Origin: Diphasiastrum complanatum | Lineage: Eukaryota > Streptophyta > Lycopodiopsida > Lycopodiales > Lycopodiaceae | DNA length: 64,000 nt | Assembly (NCBI GenBank): GCA_029204225.1 | Contig: CM055092.1 | Coordinates: 46,193,486 to 46,257,485 of the forward strand | Reading direction: 5' to 3' | Shown: piece by piece, positions 33,986 through 50,835 of the stretch | Layout of the letters: every line of letters starts with the position of its first letter | How positions within the stretch are numbered: the stretch's first letter is position 1 | Translations under genes and position numbers: made by a program | The notes under the pieces: generated by a model | The model's database searches: none | What the model saw: the letters and a program-made list of their open reading frames with translations, nothing else | Told to the model about the DNA's origin: nothing

Positions 33986-34396
33986 TCAAAGTATTAATTC
34001 GACATCGGCCATTTTGAACTGGTTGATGTGATTATGTACTGAATCACCATTGGCCATCTTGAGAGAGAAAAATTTCCTTCTGAGATGTAGCTTAGAATCT
34101 ATGTCCCACACATTGTACAGTGTGCTCAAGATATCCCAGACTTCTTTCGAGGTCTGAGCTTCAGACACATGGCTGATTTGTGTGTCTGAGATGTTGATCT
34201 GCATAAAAGTCGTGCCATCCTTTAGCTTCCATTGGGAGATTGCAGCGTCGTTAGCTTCAAGTCTGATATCTGCACCAGTAACAACATCATACAAATCCTT
34301 AGCTATTAGCACTATTTTCATCTTAAATTTCCACAGGTGATAATTGGATCCATCGAGCTTGTCCACAATGGGACCAGCCTTGCTTTGGGAATCCAT
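33986..34396 (-). pseudogene. Copia gag N-terminal part, open but truncated
   Basis: A 136-codon frame starts MDSQSKAGPIVDKLDGSNYH and continues LWKFKMKIVLIAKDLYDVVT, AQTSKEVWDILSTLYNVWDI and FFSLKMANGDSVHNHINQFK, the UBN2 core of Copia gag. Unlike three other gag copies here, the conserved Trp (LWKFK) is intact. The frame ends at 33986 and nothing further of the element is present on that side. Its 5' LTR lies to the right. Confidence 0.88.
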
Positions 34397-34561
34397 GTGG
34401 AAGTTTAGTCTAGATGATAGTAATAACTATCATTGACTTAAGAAAGAAAATCTAGTGCTATTTATAGAACAAATAAACGGTTATCCTATCAGCTAATAGG
34501 ATTGAATATTTTGAGCTTTGAAAATAGTTCTAATGCCATTTCATAATGGTTCTAAAACCAT

Positions 34562-34573
34562 GCTCTGATATCA
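34562..34573 (-). promoter_or_regulatory. Primer-binding site of minus-strand Copia
   Basis: TGATATCAGAGC on the minus strand, directly inside the LTR end CCCAACA. Confidence 0.85.
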
Positions 34574-35533
34574 TGTTGGGAATCGCGACGTTGGGATGAT
34601 GGAGCAGTGGACGATTTCTCGATGCATGTACTACGCCTATCGGATCGAATCATGATGGTGAGAGAGTTAAGCTACTTGACTGATTCTACTTGATTCTAAC
34701 TTCGAAGTCCTTAGAATCTATGGTATTGATTACATAGGCAAGCGCAAACAAAGTTTTGCGACTTATAATGCGAAAGCGAAAAGCAAAGATAGGACATTAA
34801 GATAAATTAGACAGAATGATTAAGAAAGCATTGCCTGTATACTGAGGACAATTTGAACGTGATACGATGATGATTCAATTCAGAAAGAGTATAAAGATAT
34901 AAGTCAGTCGATGTTGGAGCACAAGACAATTGCAGACAAAACTACATGCTCAAAACTATCTTAGTTCTTTTATAGCTATGAGCTTCCTATTCTGACTCTC
35001 AGTTTGAAAACAAGAATTGACGTGCAAAAACATCTACAATATCTATCTTACAAGATCATCATCTATTTTAATGTGCATTTGTACAGATATATACAGAATG
35101 GCATAGAGACGTTGCACTGTCTGAGGTAGATCTTGGCTAAAGTAGTGGATGTCACTGTTTAGATGGTTAGTAGGCATGGATGTCACTTTCCTAGTAGGCG
35201 GCAGTCGTGGCTGTCGTTATCTAAACAAAGATGTGACATAGATGCAATCATTGTCGAGGCAGTTGTGTAGTAGCGGAAATGGCTATTATAGGTAACTAGC
35301 TTCGTTTTGAGTGGTACCACGTCAGTAGTTGAATTTTGACAATTTAGTTGATTCGAGTCAAGATGTTCGACCCTTTCAAGATTCGACCCTCAACGGTTTG
35401 ATTGTCACATGGATAGTTGTCTTCATTTCCCATGTATTTCTACAGACTGTGTGATTATGAGAGTAAATATGCAACAACATGAATGGATCGAGATTATCAT
35501 GGGATTTAGGAAAGTGGAGGAATAAATCCAACA
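34574..35533 (-). repeat. 5' LTR of a minus-strand Copia, 960 bp
   Basis: On the minus strand it runs from TGTTGGATTTATTCCTCC (35533) to GCGATTCCCAACA (34574), with TGTTGG/CCAACA inverted ends. It is related along its length to the LTR at 46783-47872; shared blocks include ACTACGCCTATC and GAGCACAAGACAAT. Only gag follows it, so the element is a 5' fragment. Confidence 0.85.
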
Positions 35534-35799
35534 CTTTTGAGATCAGCTTGAGGACTTAATAGTTCTCGGTTGCTTCTGCTACCACCCTATTATATTTCTT
35601 ATAAAACTATATAAATTTTGTTAGAAATCAACCTTTGTTGACCATCCCTTTCCTAATGGAATGTGAGAAAATTTGCAATTTTCCATGGTTCATCATGCGT
35701 CATCCCAAAGTGCACATCTCTTCACTGGGTGATACATAGAATCAACTTGGATGTGTTGAGGCATGGCAAAATAAACCTCTGGTGCACGTTGTTCAGTAA

Positions 35800-36900
35800 G
35801 AAACACCTTCTCCTACCTTCTCTCAATTTTGTAAGATGATTCTTTCTTTCTTCCAATTATGGAGGGCATGTAAAGCTCACAGTCAGGGTTGCTCAAGTAG
35901 GACCTTATAGAACTACGATGTATTGGGTAAATCCAAAATGACAAAGTTGATCACAAAGAGCACACCAACAACTTTCACATGAATATCTCTGGTTATGCCA
36001 AATCGATGAACGGCTTCGTACTTACATCAATTTCATATTAATGGTGTTGTATGACTTACTTCATGATACCTCTTAGGATCTAAATATCTTAAAATATCAT
36101 CATGTGTCCTTCCTCAAGTGTGATCACTTGACTCATTTTGATTGCATCTAGATTGCTAACACATAGGAGCAGTTCTTGGGATAGCCATTCACCTTTCATC
36201 ATATAACTTGAAAACTCTAGGGAACAATTGTCAGTTTCATTACCCACATCATCATTGGTATCACTCATAATTTCATTTTCATTGAAGATGTCAGATTGTA
36301 ATTAGGATCATTTGCTTGAATGATTTATCATGGAATTCAGACAATCAATGGGGGTTAAGGCTTCCATCCAATCAACCGCTTTGGTTTGAGTATCATCCTT
36401 AATAATCACTCATCTCTAATGTCTCTGGTGTTCCAATTCAGTCTCTTCTTCTTCAGTTCATTTACTCGTAGTTGAAGTGGCAATAATTCTATGTTGATCC
36501 ATTGGTTTCACCCCCCATATTCTAGGATCAATCTTCACTGTCTTCTCCCAAATTTGTAGGATGATTTGTCCATTTTTCAAATCATGGAGGGCATGTAAAG
36601 CCTACAACCATTATCTACTAAGAAATACCTTATAGAATTGTAATGTATCAAACAAATTTAAAATAAAAAATTGATCATGAACAACATCTACAATGTTTAC
36701 ATGAATATCCCTTGTCATGCCAATGTGTCACACATTGGATTGATCAGCTAGTTTAATAGTAAAGGACATAGAGGCCATTCATTGTAATTTTCAAGTCTTA
36801 TACAATGTAGTCAAAATGATATTTACTCTAGAGCCACCATCAATAATGGTAGACTCCTTCGTGGAACCTTTGTGCTCTTGGTAATGTGATGTTGGAGACA
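35800..36900 (-). pseudogene. Two copies of a retropepsin-like (gypsy gag-pro) fragment
   Basis: The minus-strand translation near 36440-36880 gives STKESTIIDGGSRVNIIL, LADQSNV, HIGMTRDIHVNI and ALHALHDLKNGQIILQ. Near 35820-36020 a second, partial copy gives HRFGITRDIHVKVVGVLFVI, FYKVLLEQP and ALHALHNWKKERIILQN. The order (active site DxGS-like, ADQS..GxxRD, then HALHDWK) is that of aspartic proteases in Ty3/gypsy-type elements; here the active site reads DGGS. Both copies have stops, and no pol follows. Confidence 0.6.
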
Positions 36901-41019
<4,119 letters not shown>

Positions 41020-41500
41020 GAGTTGCCGAAGTATATTGCAGTTTTAGATCTAGTTAGATTCCTTAAGATCTTTATTGAATCTTGTGATATCGACACCTAG
41101 AAGATAAACTTAAATTTTCCCTATGTCCTTGTTGCGCAAGATTGGTTTTATAATCAAGACTTGATAGAATGATCTAATTGGAAAGTAGTTAAAGATGGAC
41201 TAGTTACGATATTTAAACCCAAGAAGTTTCTAGAAGATCCTTTTATGCTATTAAGTAAAATCAAAATGGAAAAGAAAGAAATGGTTTGTGATTACAGTGA
41301 ACATATCAAGCATCTTCGATCTGAATGTAAATTTTGATCTTCTAAATGATGAGGCTATGATTATATAAATTTTGATTAGATTTCCAAAATGTATCAAACA
41401 TGAGCTCAATTGTCGTGAACAATACTTGACATTGCAGCGCAGGCAATGGATGAAGCTATACACAAAGAAGAAAAAGATTTAGATGATGAGCCACACATTG
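41020..41500 (+). pseudogene. Gag-like retroelement remnant
   Basis: With frame changes the + strand reads WKVVKDGLVTIFKPKKFLED, PFMLLSKIKMEKKEMVCDYS, EHIKHLRSEC and later AMDEAIHKEEKDLDDEPHIG. The pattern of a Trp, then a short basic segment, then a K/E-rich helix with YSEHIKHLR resembles gypsy-type gag capsid domains. Stops are present. The assignment is tentative. Confidence 0.4.
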
Positions 41501-42285
41501 GAATATTGTCGTATACAGTAGGACAAATGCCCACAATTTCTACTACGACTTCATCAACTAATATCAATGCGACTACTGAAAACTATAGAAATTGTAGTTG
41601 GATAAGATGATGCAAAGCTGAAAGCCTTGGAAAAACATCATGGAAATATTGAAAAAGGTACTAAAAATATGCTCAAGGTTTTTCCTAGTGTAGAAGCACA
41701 ATATTTTGGACCTTACTTGGACCTATTAATGACTCTCAAGAGGGGTTGATTGATTGACTCAGATGTCAAAAACAAGATCTAGATTAGCAATTCTACACAC
41801 ATCAATTAAATGCAATAAAAAATCATTGATCCACATGAAGATCCAATCCCCACACATTAGGTACGATCTTCAATATAGCCTGCAGACTAAGAAGAAGGTT
41901 AATGACACTTAGTTTTTATTAGAATCACAATAAAAACAAAGTACATAGTGATAAAAGTCGAAATTGCCAAATTAATCTAAAAAATTCTAAGGCATTACTA
42001 TGGAGAGAGAAAATGTATGTACAAAGCTCTTTCCCACCTCGAGTTAGGTGAAAATATAGCATGTAATAAGGAAGATGATTGAACATTTTTGCCCTAATTT
42101 GCCAATCTAATCTAACCTTGAGTTATGCCATGTTGATAGAACAACACCATGATTTTAGGGATTTGGTCCTATATCTTAGAAGTTATCACCAAACAACTTG
42201 ATCAACCCTATCAACATGATCTAACCTATTCTAGAGTAGATTCAAACATGGCAATATAGACTCACACATGTGGGACCCATCAATG
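41501..42285. other. Spacer before a Copia 5' LTR
   Basis: No feature recognised. Confidence 0.4.
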
Positions 42286-42997
42286 TGTTGGAATTCGATG
42301 TTGAGCCTCAAAACCATTTATAAATGAGCATCCTGAAAACTTTACAAAACTCAAAAACAGAAGGCTCGAGTTTTTCAGAAGATCAAAAACTCCAGTATCA
42401 AATTTTTTTGACCCAATATAACCCTTGTCAAAAAGAAATTTTCCAACCCTGGATCGGATCGGATTGAGGCAAAAATTATCTGGGCGTCTTCGACCCTGGA
42501 TCGGGTTGAGAATCGGGTCTATTTATCTGACCCTGGAAAGTCCAACCCTCAACATATTTATTCAACCCAGTGTAAATTTTTGATCCTTTGTATAAAATTT
42601 GACCCTATGTAATTTTCGATACTGTCGGTCAGAAATTTGACCCAATGACTTCGCGTTGACAGTCCGCCTATGTTGTACATGCATTTATAGTTACAAGGCA
42701 GATATAGAAGATGACATTCAACGCGAGTTAGTTATAGATATTTTTGGTATATCTAATCCTAGATTCTTCATCAAAAAACTTTTTCTAATATTCTGAGTCT
42801 AATAATTCATTATAACTTCATGCAATTGTACTCAATGTTGATAATAATCAGAGTGTGATTTGTCCTAATGATGTTATTGGTCACTGTGCATTTGTTTGAA
42901 TCCATCATTTGAACTATTTTGCTGCTAACTATAGCATTTCCGATCCACACATCTAGCTCGCTCCCAGCTTCTGCACAAACCCAATTGATTTTTGACA
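42286..42997 (+). repeat. 5' LTR, 712 bp
   Basis: Starts TGTTGGAATTCGATGTTGAG and ends TTGATTTTTGACA. Its first ~460 bp match the 3' LTR at 46316-46782. The ends, including TTTTTGACATGATGGTATTAG across the primer site, resemble the family at 15727. An ATG spacer separates LTR and primer site. Confidence 0.88.
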
Positions 42998-43000
42998 TGA

Positions 43001-43016
43001 TGGTATTAGAGCGAGC
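43001..43016 (+). promoter_or_regulatory. Primer-binding site of the Copia at 42286
   Basis: TGGTATTAGAGCGAGC, one base from the initiator-tRNA site over its first 12 bases, three bases after the LTR end. Confidence 0.82.
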
Positions 43017-43124
43017 ATCCAAGTAATCTGCTTGTCATTGCGAATTATTAGTCTTGTTTCTATCAAGATAATGAACTAGCAAGCACACAGTCGTTGTTAC
43101 TACCAACGATCTCGCTCAGCCAGA

Positions 43125-43960
43125 ATGGATCCGTCTTCTCTAATCGAAAGGCTCGATGGCGAAAACTATCATCTCTGAAAGTCCAAAATGAAGGTCATGT
43201 TATTAGCCAAGGAACTGTGGGACATTGTTGATAGCACAAAACTCAAGCCAGAAGGTGCAGCTACTATCACCAAGCGGAGACTGAAAGATGGCATAGCTTT
43301 TGCCATGATCACTCTCAACATAAAAGACAACCAAATCAATCACATAAGAGATGCTCAGACTGCTAAAGATGCAGGGGACATCTTAGCAGCCCTCTACGAT
43401 ATCAGAGACCTCACCTCCAAACTCCATTTGAGGAAGAAATATTTCTCCTTGAGAGTGTCTGAAGCAGTAAGTTTCGAGTCATCTCAACACTTTCCAAAAT
43501 CTCATGCATCAAATGACTGCAATTGGCTCAAAAATACAAGACTCCAATGCTGTTATGACTCTATTATCAAGTCTGTCTGAAGCCTATAAAAATTGAAATT
43601 TCGATTCAAGAGCATCTAACTCTATCAAGAGTAATCCCATTACTTCTACAAAAAAAAATCAGAACATCAACTTTCTCTTCAGACTTAGGATCGGATCCAC
43701 AAGCACAATATTCAAGAAATCAGAAGTTCAGATCCAAAAAAAAGGGCAATATGCAGCCAGGGTCGAATTTTGGCTCATGGTCAAATTTTGGCTCTGGGTC
43801 TAATTTTGACTCAAGGTCAAATTCAAACTCTTCATCCTTCCAACCAAAGTAGAAACTATTTTGCAGATACTGTAAGAAAAATGGACATGAAATCAAGGAC
43901 TGCAGAACTTTAAAATTTAATAATGAAAAGAAGAAACAATACCAACAACAAGCACATAAT
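43125..43960 (+). pseudogene. Copia gag with intact zinc knuckle, broken
   Basis: MDPSSLIERLDGENYHL is followed by TGA at the conserved Trp codon (43173-43178), then [20 protein letters not shown]. The frame at 43188-43580 keeps IKDNQINHIRDAQTAKDAGD and YDIRDLTSKLHLRKKYFSLR, then a frameshift occurs. A complete CCHC knuckle, CRYCKKNGHEIKDC, is at about 43863-43905. Confidence 0.85.
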
Positions 43961-43975
43961 GCTTCAACCAGTTTT

Positions 43976-46300
43976 TTGACCCAGCAACAAGAGGAAGATG
44001 AAATAGCTTTTATGACCAAGGTCGGAGAACAACAAGATATCGATTCTTGGTATGTTGACTCTAGATCAACACAACACATGACTCACCACAAAGACTGGTT
44101 CAAGCACTACGAATTATACACCCACTCTCGAGTTGTGCAACTTGGAGACAACCCATCTCACACAATCCAGGGAACAACCAGGGTTGAATTTCAAAAGAGT
44201 GAAGTCAAGTTGTTGTCCAACGTTCTCCACATTCTCAATTTGACCAAGAATCTGCTCTCAGTTAGCAAAATCACTAATTCAAGTCAAAGGGTCAAATTTG
44301 ACACAAATGGCTGCACAATATTTGACAAGTCCTAGAAAGCTCTAGCTTTCGGGAGAAAAAGTGGCAATTTATATTAGTCAAGCTCTTTACAACACTACGT
44401 CTGAATCAGTTGATATGTTATGGCATCTCAGATTAGGCCATCTCAACTTCAATAGTACTCAACAAATGTCAAAACAAAGTTTGGTACAAGATCTGCCTCA
44501 AATCAGCAAATTGCGTTCTCCATGCGAAAGTTGTATTATCAGCAAGCAGAAGCTTAAAGACCTTGAAGAAATTGATCAACACAGTTGCAAGTGCACAACG
44601 GTGAACGCAAATGGGAGTTCACACTTCTAGAAATTTGCTGACCTTGTACACAATGACAATTGTGGCCCGATGCAGACTGCTACCACAGGGAGAACACTAT
44701 ATTTTTTTACCTTCATCGATGACTTCTCATGATGGACTGCTACTTACTTTTTGAAGAACAAATCAGAGGCATTTAAATTCTTCAAGTAGTTCAAGGCATC
44801 TTCAAAAAAATAGACCTAGAAGAAGATCAACACTATGCTCAGATGGAGGGGGAGAATTTATCTCCACCAAATTTAAGGAATTCTGCAAGACAAATGAAAT
44901 ACACCAACAATATAAAACAAGCTACTCACCACAGTCCAATGGTTAGCTGAGAGGAAGAATCAGGCACTTGTTGAAAGTGCCAAGAGCATGCTGGCCCATG
45001 CATCTCTTCCAAAGAAATTCTGGATAGAAGTTGTTAATACAACAACCTACTTATAAAATTGATCCTTTACCAAAGCCCTGAATGGCAAGACAAGTGAGGT
45101 GTGGACAAAATCGAAACCATCACTCAAGAATATTAGAGTGTTTGGATGCATTGCCTATGCTCAGATCCTTGAAGATCTCAGGAAGAAGCTAGACATCACA
45201 AGTAGAAAATCGATTTTTATTGGCTATTCTCTAGATCACAAGGCATAAAAGCTCTACAATTTGGACACAGAAAAGACATTCACAAGCAAAGATGTCATTT
45301 TTTTGACCCAAGGGAAAGGCTGCACAAATTTCCAACCCTAGGGTCGATCAATCAAATTTCGACCCCAAGGTTGATCAGTCAAATTTCGACCCTAGAGTCG
45401 AAATTCAAGAAATTGATACTAACTCTAAAAATGAGTCTGATCAACAGAGGGAAGAAATTTAGCCAAGAAGGTCATTATCAGCCAACAAAGATACCTCACC
45501 AACGTGCTGGAAAGGTATGGAATGACTAACTGCAAAACAAGTCTATTTCCATTGGACCTTGGATTGAAGCTGTCAAAGAAACAATCTCCTCAAACTAAGG
45601 CAGAAAAGGAGGATATGAAGCAATATCCATTCTCCTCCATCATCGGCTCTATGCAATGATCCGCACTCGACCAGACCTTGTATACTCAATCAGTTCACTC
45701 AGCCAGTTCCTATCAAATCCAGGTCTAATGCATTGGAAAACACTCTTGAAAATCATGAAGTACATTCAAGCAACCAAATGTCTCAGCATTCGCTATGAAG
45801 GCAGCCAATCTGCTAATATTCTAGAAGGATACACAGATACAGATTGGGCGGGGACGTTGACACCAGAAGATTAACTTCTATATTTGTATTTCTATACAAT
45901 CAAGGCCCAATATTTTGGAACAGCCGAAAGTAGACCTCAATAGCATTATCATCAACCGAATTAGAATATATTGTTTTCACAAATGCTACTAAGGAGGCAA
46001 TTTGGCTGAGACACCTGCTAGTAGAAATGGACCTTGCATAGTCACATCCAACGACCATTTTCTGTGACAATCAAAGCACCATTGCTCTTTCTCTCAATCC
46101 AAGATTTCATTCATGAAGCAAGCATATCAAAATCAGGTATCATTATTTAATAAGAAAGAAAGTGGAAAGCAAGGAGGTATCATTAATCTATTGTAGGATA
46201 GATCTGATCGCGACAGATTACTTCACAACGGTCCTATCAAAGGAGCATCATCTCAGATTCAACGACATGTTAAATTTGAAGATCAAAACTCTTCAGGATC
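43976..46300 (+). pseudogene. Copia pol: mutated protease, broken integrase, RNase H
   Basis: In the protease the catalytic DSGAT has become DSRST ([20 protein letters not shown]), which should abolish activity. GAG-pre-integrase reads [20 protein letters not shown] with the Trp intact. Integrase keeps [26 protein letters not shown] and TSYSPQSNG among stops. RT is largely deleted. RNase H and pol end persist as RYLTNVLERYGM, IRTRPDLVYSISSLSQFLSN (45656-45874) and FWNSRK. Confidence 0.85.
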
Positions 46301-46315
46301 CACATTAAGGGGGAG

Positions 46316-46782
46316 TGTTGGAATTCGATGCTCAGCCTCAAAACCATTTACTAATGAGCATCCTAAAAACTTTACAAAACTCAGAAACAGAAGGCTCGAG
46401 TTTTTCAGAAGATCAAAAAATCCAATATCAAATTTTTTTGACCCAATGTCACTCTTGTCAAAAAAGAATTTTCTAACCCTGGATCGGATCGAGGCAAAAA
46501 TTATCCGGACATCTTCGACCTTGGATCGGGTTGAATTGGGTTTGAATTATCCGACCTTAAGAAATTTGACCCTCAGCATATTTTTTAAACTAATGTAAAT
46601 TTTTTATCCTTTGTATAAAATCTAACCCTATGTAAATTTTGATATTGTCGGTCAGGATAAAAAATCCGACCCAATGACTTTGCGTTGACAGTCCGCCTAT
46701 TTTGTACATGCATTTATAACTACAAGGCGGTTGTAATTAATATAGAAGATAACATTAAATGTGAGTTAGTTATAGATATTTT
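46316..46782 (+). repeat. Truncated 3' LTR
   Basis: Matches the 5' LTR from TGTTGGAATTCGATG to GTTATAGATATT, then stops being similar at 46782 where the LTR of a minus-strand element begins. About 245 bp of the LTR is lost. Confidence 0.87.
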
Positions 46783-47872
46783 ATTGGAAAGAGGAGTGTG
46801 AAACAAAGATAGTTCGAAAAGAAACGAACACGAAAAGAAGCGAACTCGAAAGGAAAATGTTCGTGTGCGCGGAATAAGCTATCTCGCTCGTTCCTTAAGC
46901 ATGACTACGCCTATCAGACTCGAACAGAACATTAGTGATAGAAATCACGTTCGATCTGATTACGTAGCCAAACATTAAGCATCAAAACATCAAAAAGATA
47001 ATTTGTTGCAAACAACTAGACAAATTATTAGTCACGAAGAGCAGACTACCAGATTAAGTAATAAGAGAGTCGGATAGAATCTAGAAAAGCATTACAATAT
47101 TGACACAAATCTAAACGCAGAACAAACAAAGCTGTAATCAGATTAAGTATAGTGAAATATATAGGTCAATAATGCAGGTGAGCACAAGACAATAGCAGAC
47201 GTAATTGTGTGCTTCACAAAGCTAATCACACAATCTGTAAAGGTGATGAGCCTATTATTGACAATACATCTGGAAGAAAAGAATCGATGCGTGAAAGCAT
47301 CTACAATGTCTGTTTCTAATTATCAGTGATGTTTCGTGATGATGTTGTTATGCTTCACCCTTACTGAATACGCAAATGATATCCAATATATACATAATTT
47401 TACAGGTGTGCAAATGAAGAAAGTACAAAAGTGGATGTGTTGTCTGTGGGAGATTGTGGGTGGCTGCTGTCGTTGTCAAATCTGATTGCACAGTGCATGG
47501 GATGAGCGTGAGAAGGCCGCGACGTCGGCATTTGCTGAAATTAACGTTGATAAAAATGCGAAAAATGCGACACTCTGACAAATGCCTTAAAAATTGATTT
47601 ACAGGGTACCTTCGCTTTTCTATAAGGGCACCTTTAGCATTTGTAGGGCAGTGTCATCTTTTTCGCGTGTCACAAATCACGTGTAAAAACATAGTGTCGC
47701 CTTTTTCGCCTGTGAAAATTTACTTGTATTTATGTAGACAGTCGCGTTTTATTTGTCTGTCTTATTTTACATGTAAATATGCAGATTGTGCGACAACATA
47801 AGTAAAATACAGCATCATGAATGGAGGCAGATTAAAATAGGATTTAGGAGAGTAGAGGAGATAAATCCAACA
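46783..47872 (-). repeat. 3' LTR of a minus-strand Copia
   Basis: On the minus strand it starts TGTTGGATTTATCTCC (47872) right after a polypurine tract and extends to about 46783. It is related to the LTR at 34574-35533. The terminal TG at the low end seems lost at the junction with the truncated plus-strand LTR. Near 47560-47720 it holds GCGACA / CTTTTTCGC words like those in the LTR at 20020-20410. Confidence 0.78.
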
Positions 47873-47883
47873 CCCCCCCCTCA
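47873..47883 (-). promoter_or_regulatory. Polypurine tract of the minus-strand Copia
   Basis: On the minus strand a TTGAGGGGGGGG run directly precedes the LTR start TGTTGG. Confidence 0.85.
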
Positions 47884-50835
47884 ATCTGGATCCATGAATG
47901 CCTTGATCTTCAGACTAAGCAATGCACAAAACTTGTTGTGTGCATTAACACTTAATGTCTTCGTGAATATATCTGCAACCATGTCCTGCATTATACAATA
48001 CATAAAGCTTACATCCTTGTTGAAAACCTTGCTCCCGGATGTAGTGATATCTGATTTCAATGTGCTTACTCCTAGAGTGAAATCTAGGGTTGGCTGATAA
48101 GGCAATAGCACTCTGATTATCACAGAATATGGTTGTAGGGATGTACTGATACAAACTAATGTCTGACAATAAATTTCTCAACCAAAAAGCTTCTTTAATG
48201 GATTGAGAAGCAGCAATGTATTCTCAAGCTTCTGTAGAAGAAAGAGCGATAGAGGTTTGCTTACGACTGTTCTATGAGATAGGACCATTGTTGAAGAAGA
48301 ATGTAAATGCAGATGTGGACTTACAATTGTCTACATCTCCTTCCCAACTTGCATTAGCATATCCACTGAGCTGATGAAGATTGTCGTTGCCAACTTCTCC
48401 ATAGCAGATGCATAGGTCCATGGTAGCTCGAATATACCTCATGATCCTTATGAGAGGCTTCCAATGGATAATGCCAAGATTAGCCATATATTGGCTGAGT
48501 GACCTTACTGCAAAAGAGATGTTAGGTCTTGTACAGACCATTGCATACATCAAAGATCCAAGTATCGATCGATAAGGATACTCTCTCATCTGCTCCTCTT
48601 CTTGCTTGGTCTGGGGACATTGGTCCTTTGACAAACGCAAGCCTGGATCCATTGGTGAATAAGCTAACTTATTGTATTTGTCAAGAACATTGTGAAGATA
48701 CCTTTGTTGAGTGATATAGATCAGTCATCTTGCTCTGTCTCTGTGGATCTGAATGCCCAGACAGAAGTGAGCTTCATCCAGATCAGTCATGTCGAACTCA
48801 GGAAACAACATCTGTTTAGAATCCTTGACCAAATTGGTATTGTTGCTGAAAAACAACGTATCATCCATATATAAGATAATAATAATAAAAGATTGATGCA
48901 CTGACTTGGAATAGACGTTGCAATCAGCAGTGCTTGGTTGGAAATCTTGTTCGATGAGAAATGTGCGGATCCTCTGAAACCAAGCTCTGGTAGACTATTT
49001 AAAGCTGTAGAGTGCCTTATGGAGTTTACAGACATGATGTTTCAGACCTTCCAGAACATATCCTTCGAGCTGGATCATGTAGATGTCTTCTTGCATAACT
49101 CCATTCAGATAAGTTGTTTGCACATCAAGTTGATGCACTTCGAGGTCGGTAGCTGCAACATATGATAGGAGGGCTCGGATCGATGAATGCTTGACTAGTG
49201 GACTGAAAGTCGACGTTGGGGTTCTGAGTGAATCCTCGTGCTACCAGTCTTGCCTTCCTTCAATCAATTGATCCATTGGCATTGTACTTGATCTTGAAGA
49301 TCCATTTGCAATCAATGATATTGCATCCAATAGGAGCTTCGACTAGTGACCACGTCTGGTTCTTGATCAAAGAAAAATACTCTTTGTCCATGGCTTCTCT
49401 CCAGAGATGAGAGTCTGGTTGGCTGAGTGCCTCTTCGACTATTGTCGGTTCTTGTATCAAGAGACATGTAGACTCAGGAGTATACCTTGTGGGCTGTGTG
49501 CGCACTTGGCTTGATCTTCTGGGAGGAATCAACTGATGAGCTACTCTTGGGACTTGTTGCTGGGTAGCAGCAATGTCTTCGTCTGATTTGTTGTCAAACA
49601 ATGTGTCGAAAATGGGCACGCTTGAGCCTGAAACTCGGATAGTCATGTTGATGGCAGGTGATGAAGGTTCTCCTGGCACAATATCTTTGCCTTTGATGTT
49701 GACGAATTGATCCTCGATAAATACTATATCTCGGCTGTACAAGATTTGTTGGGTATCGGGATCATACAACTTGTGTGTGTTATCAAATGAAGTATATCCA
49801 ATTAGAATGGTCTTGAGACCTTGGAAGTCGAATTCTTCCTCGTGCCTTTTGGGATCTGTGCGTAGGCAACACATCCGAACACACTCTTAGATTCTTCACA
49901 GAAGGCTTAGAGCTTGTCCACACCTCATGGGGTGTTTTGCCTGAGAGGGCCTTGGTCGGACATCTGTTCTGGACTTAAGCTACAGTGGAGACAGCTTCGG
50001 CCTAGAAACTCTTGGGCAACGATGCATGCGCCATCATACATTTAGCTGATTCAACCATAGTACGGTTCTTCCTCTCAACTAAGCCATTTGATTGAGGACT
50101 GTAAGGAGTGATGAATTGCTGCTTAATGCCTTGGCTTTGGCAGTACTCCTTAAACTCAGTAGAGATGTATTCTCCACCATTGTCAAACCTTAGGGCCTTG
50201 ATCGTCCTTCCAATCTCTTTTTCTGCATGATCCTTGAAGATTTCGAAGCAATTGAAAGCTTCTAATTTCTTCTTGATAAAGTACACCATAGTCCTTCTGG
50301 AGAATCAATAAAAGTTATAAAGTACTTTGCATCCTTTAGAGAAGGATTTTTCATCGGGCCACAAATGTCTGAATGCACAATGCCTAACAATCCTCTAGCA
50401 ATATGCTGATGGCTTGATCTAAATGGTTTCCTAGTCTGTTTACCAACTAAATAGTCTTGATAGACAGGTAATTCAACTTTATCACTAGGATAGTCTAGAT
50501 CAAGAACAATAGAATGTTTAGACATTGTTGTACAACAGCATGATTCAAGTGACCAAGTCTATAATGCCAAAATAAGCTTTTATTTGCTTGAATAGAAGTA
50601 CTGAGCGCCTAACTAGAGGCAGAAAAGTAATGACTTAATCTATACAAGTATCCATGTCTCTTTCCGAGTGCTAGGATCTTGCCTGTCCTATCAACTACTT
50701 TGCACTAATCACATTCATATTCTACTTTATGTCCTAGATCTGTGATTCTGCTTACAGAGAGCAGATTCGTAGATAAGTTGGGTACATATAGAACTTTAGA
50801 AAGTAGCTTAGACTGCTACATAGAATAGGATGAAA
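47884..50835 (-). pseudogene. Minus-strand Copia pol: protease tail to RNase H, broken
   Basis: Reading leftwards: protease tail (KLLSKVLYVPNLSTNLLSVS near 50800), GAG-pre-integrase and integrase start (50262-50525: QTRKPFRSSHQHIARGLLGI, HSDICGPMK, FITFID), integrase core (50002-50289: ALRFDNGGEYISTEFKEYCQ, PYSPQSNGLVERKNRT), linker and RT start (49260-49874: GYTSFDNTHKLYDPDTQQIL, LWREAMDKEYFSLIKNQTWS, CKWIFKIKYNANGSID), then RT with several frame changes. RNase H is at 47945-48652 (RSILGSLMYAMVCTRPNISF, TIFCDNQSAIALSANPRFHS). Gag, leader and 5' LTR are absent; the element begins abruptly at about 50835. Confidence 0.87.

Larger units (their letters stand above)
42286..46782 (+). mobile_element. 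Ty1/copia element with both LTRs, internally deleted
   Basis: 5' LTR 42286-42997, primer site 43001, gag from 43125, protease 43976-44335, integrase pieces 44361-45300, RNase H 45480-46290, polypurine tract AAGGGGGAG (near 46307-46315) and 3' LTR from 46316. Gag, leader and LTR ends show that it is the same family as the intronic Copia at 15727. A deletion joins the linker (EEI, then PRRS, near 45470) to sequence just after the RT catalytic core, so most of reverse transcriptase is gone. The 3' LTR is cut at 46782 by the next element. Confidence 0.9.
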
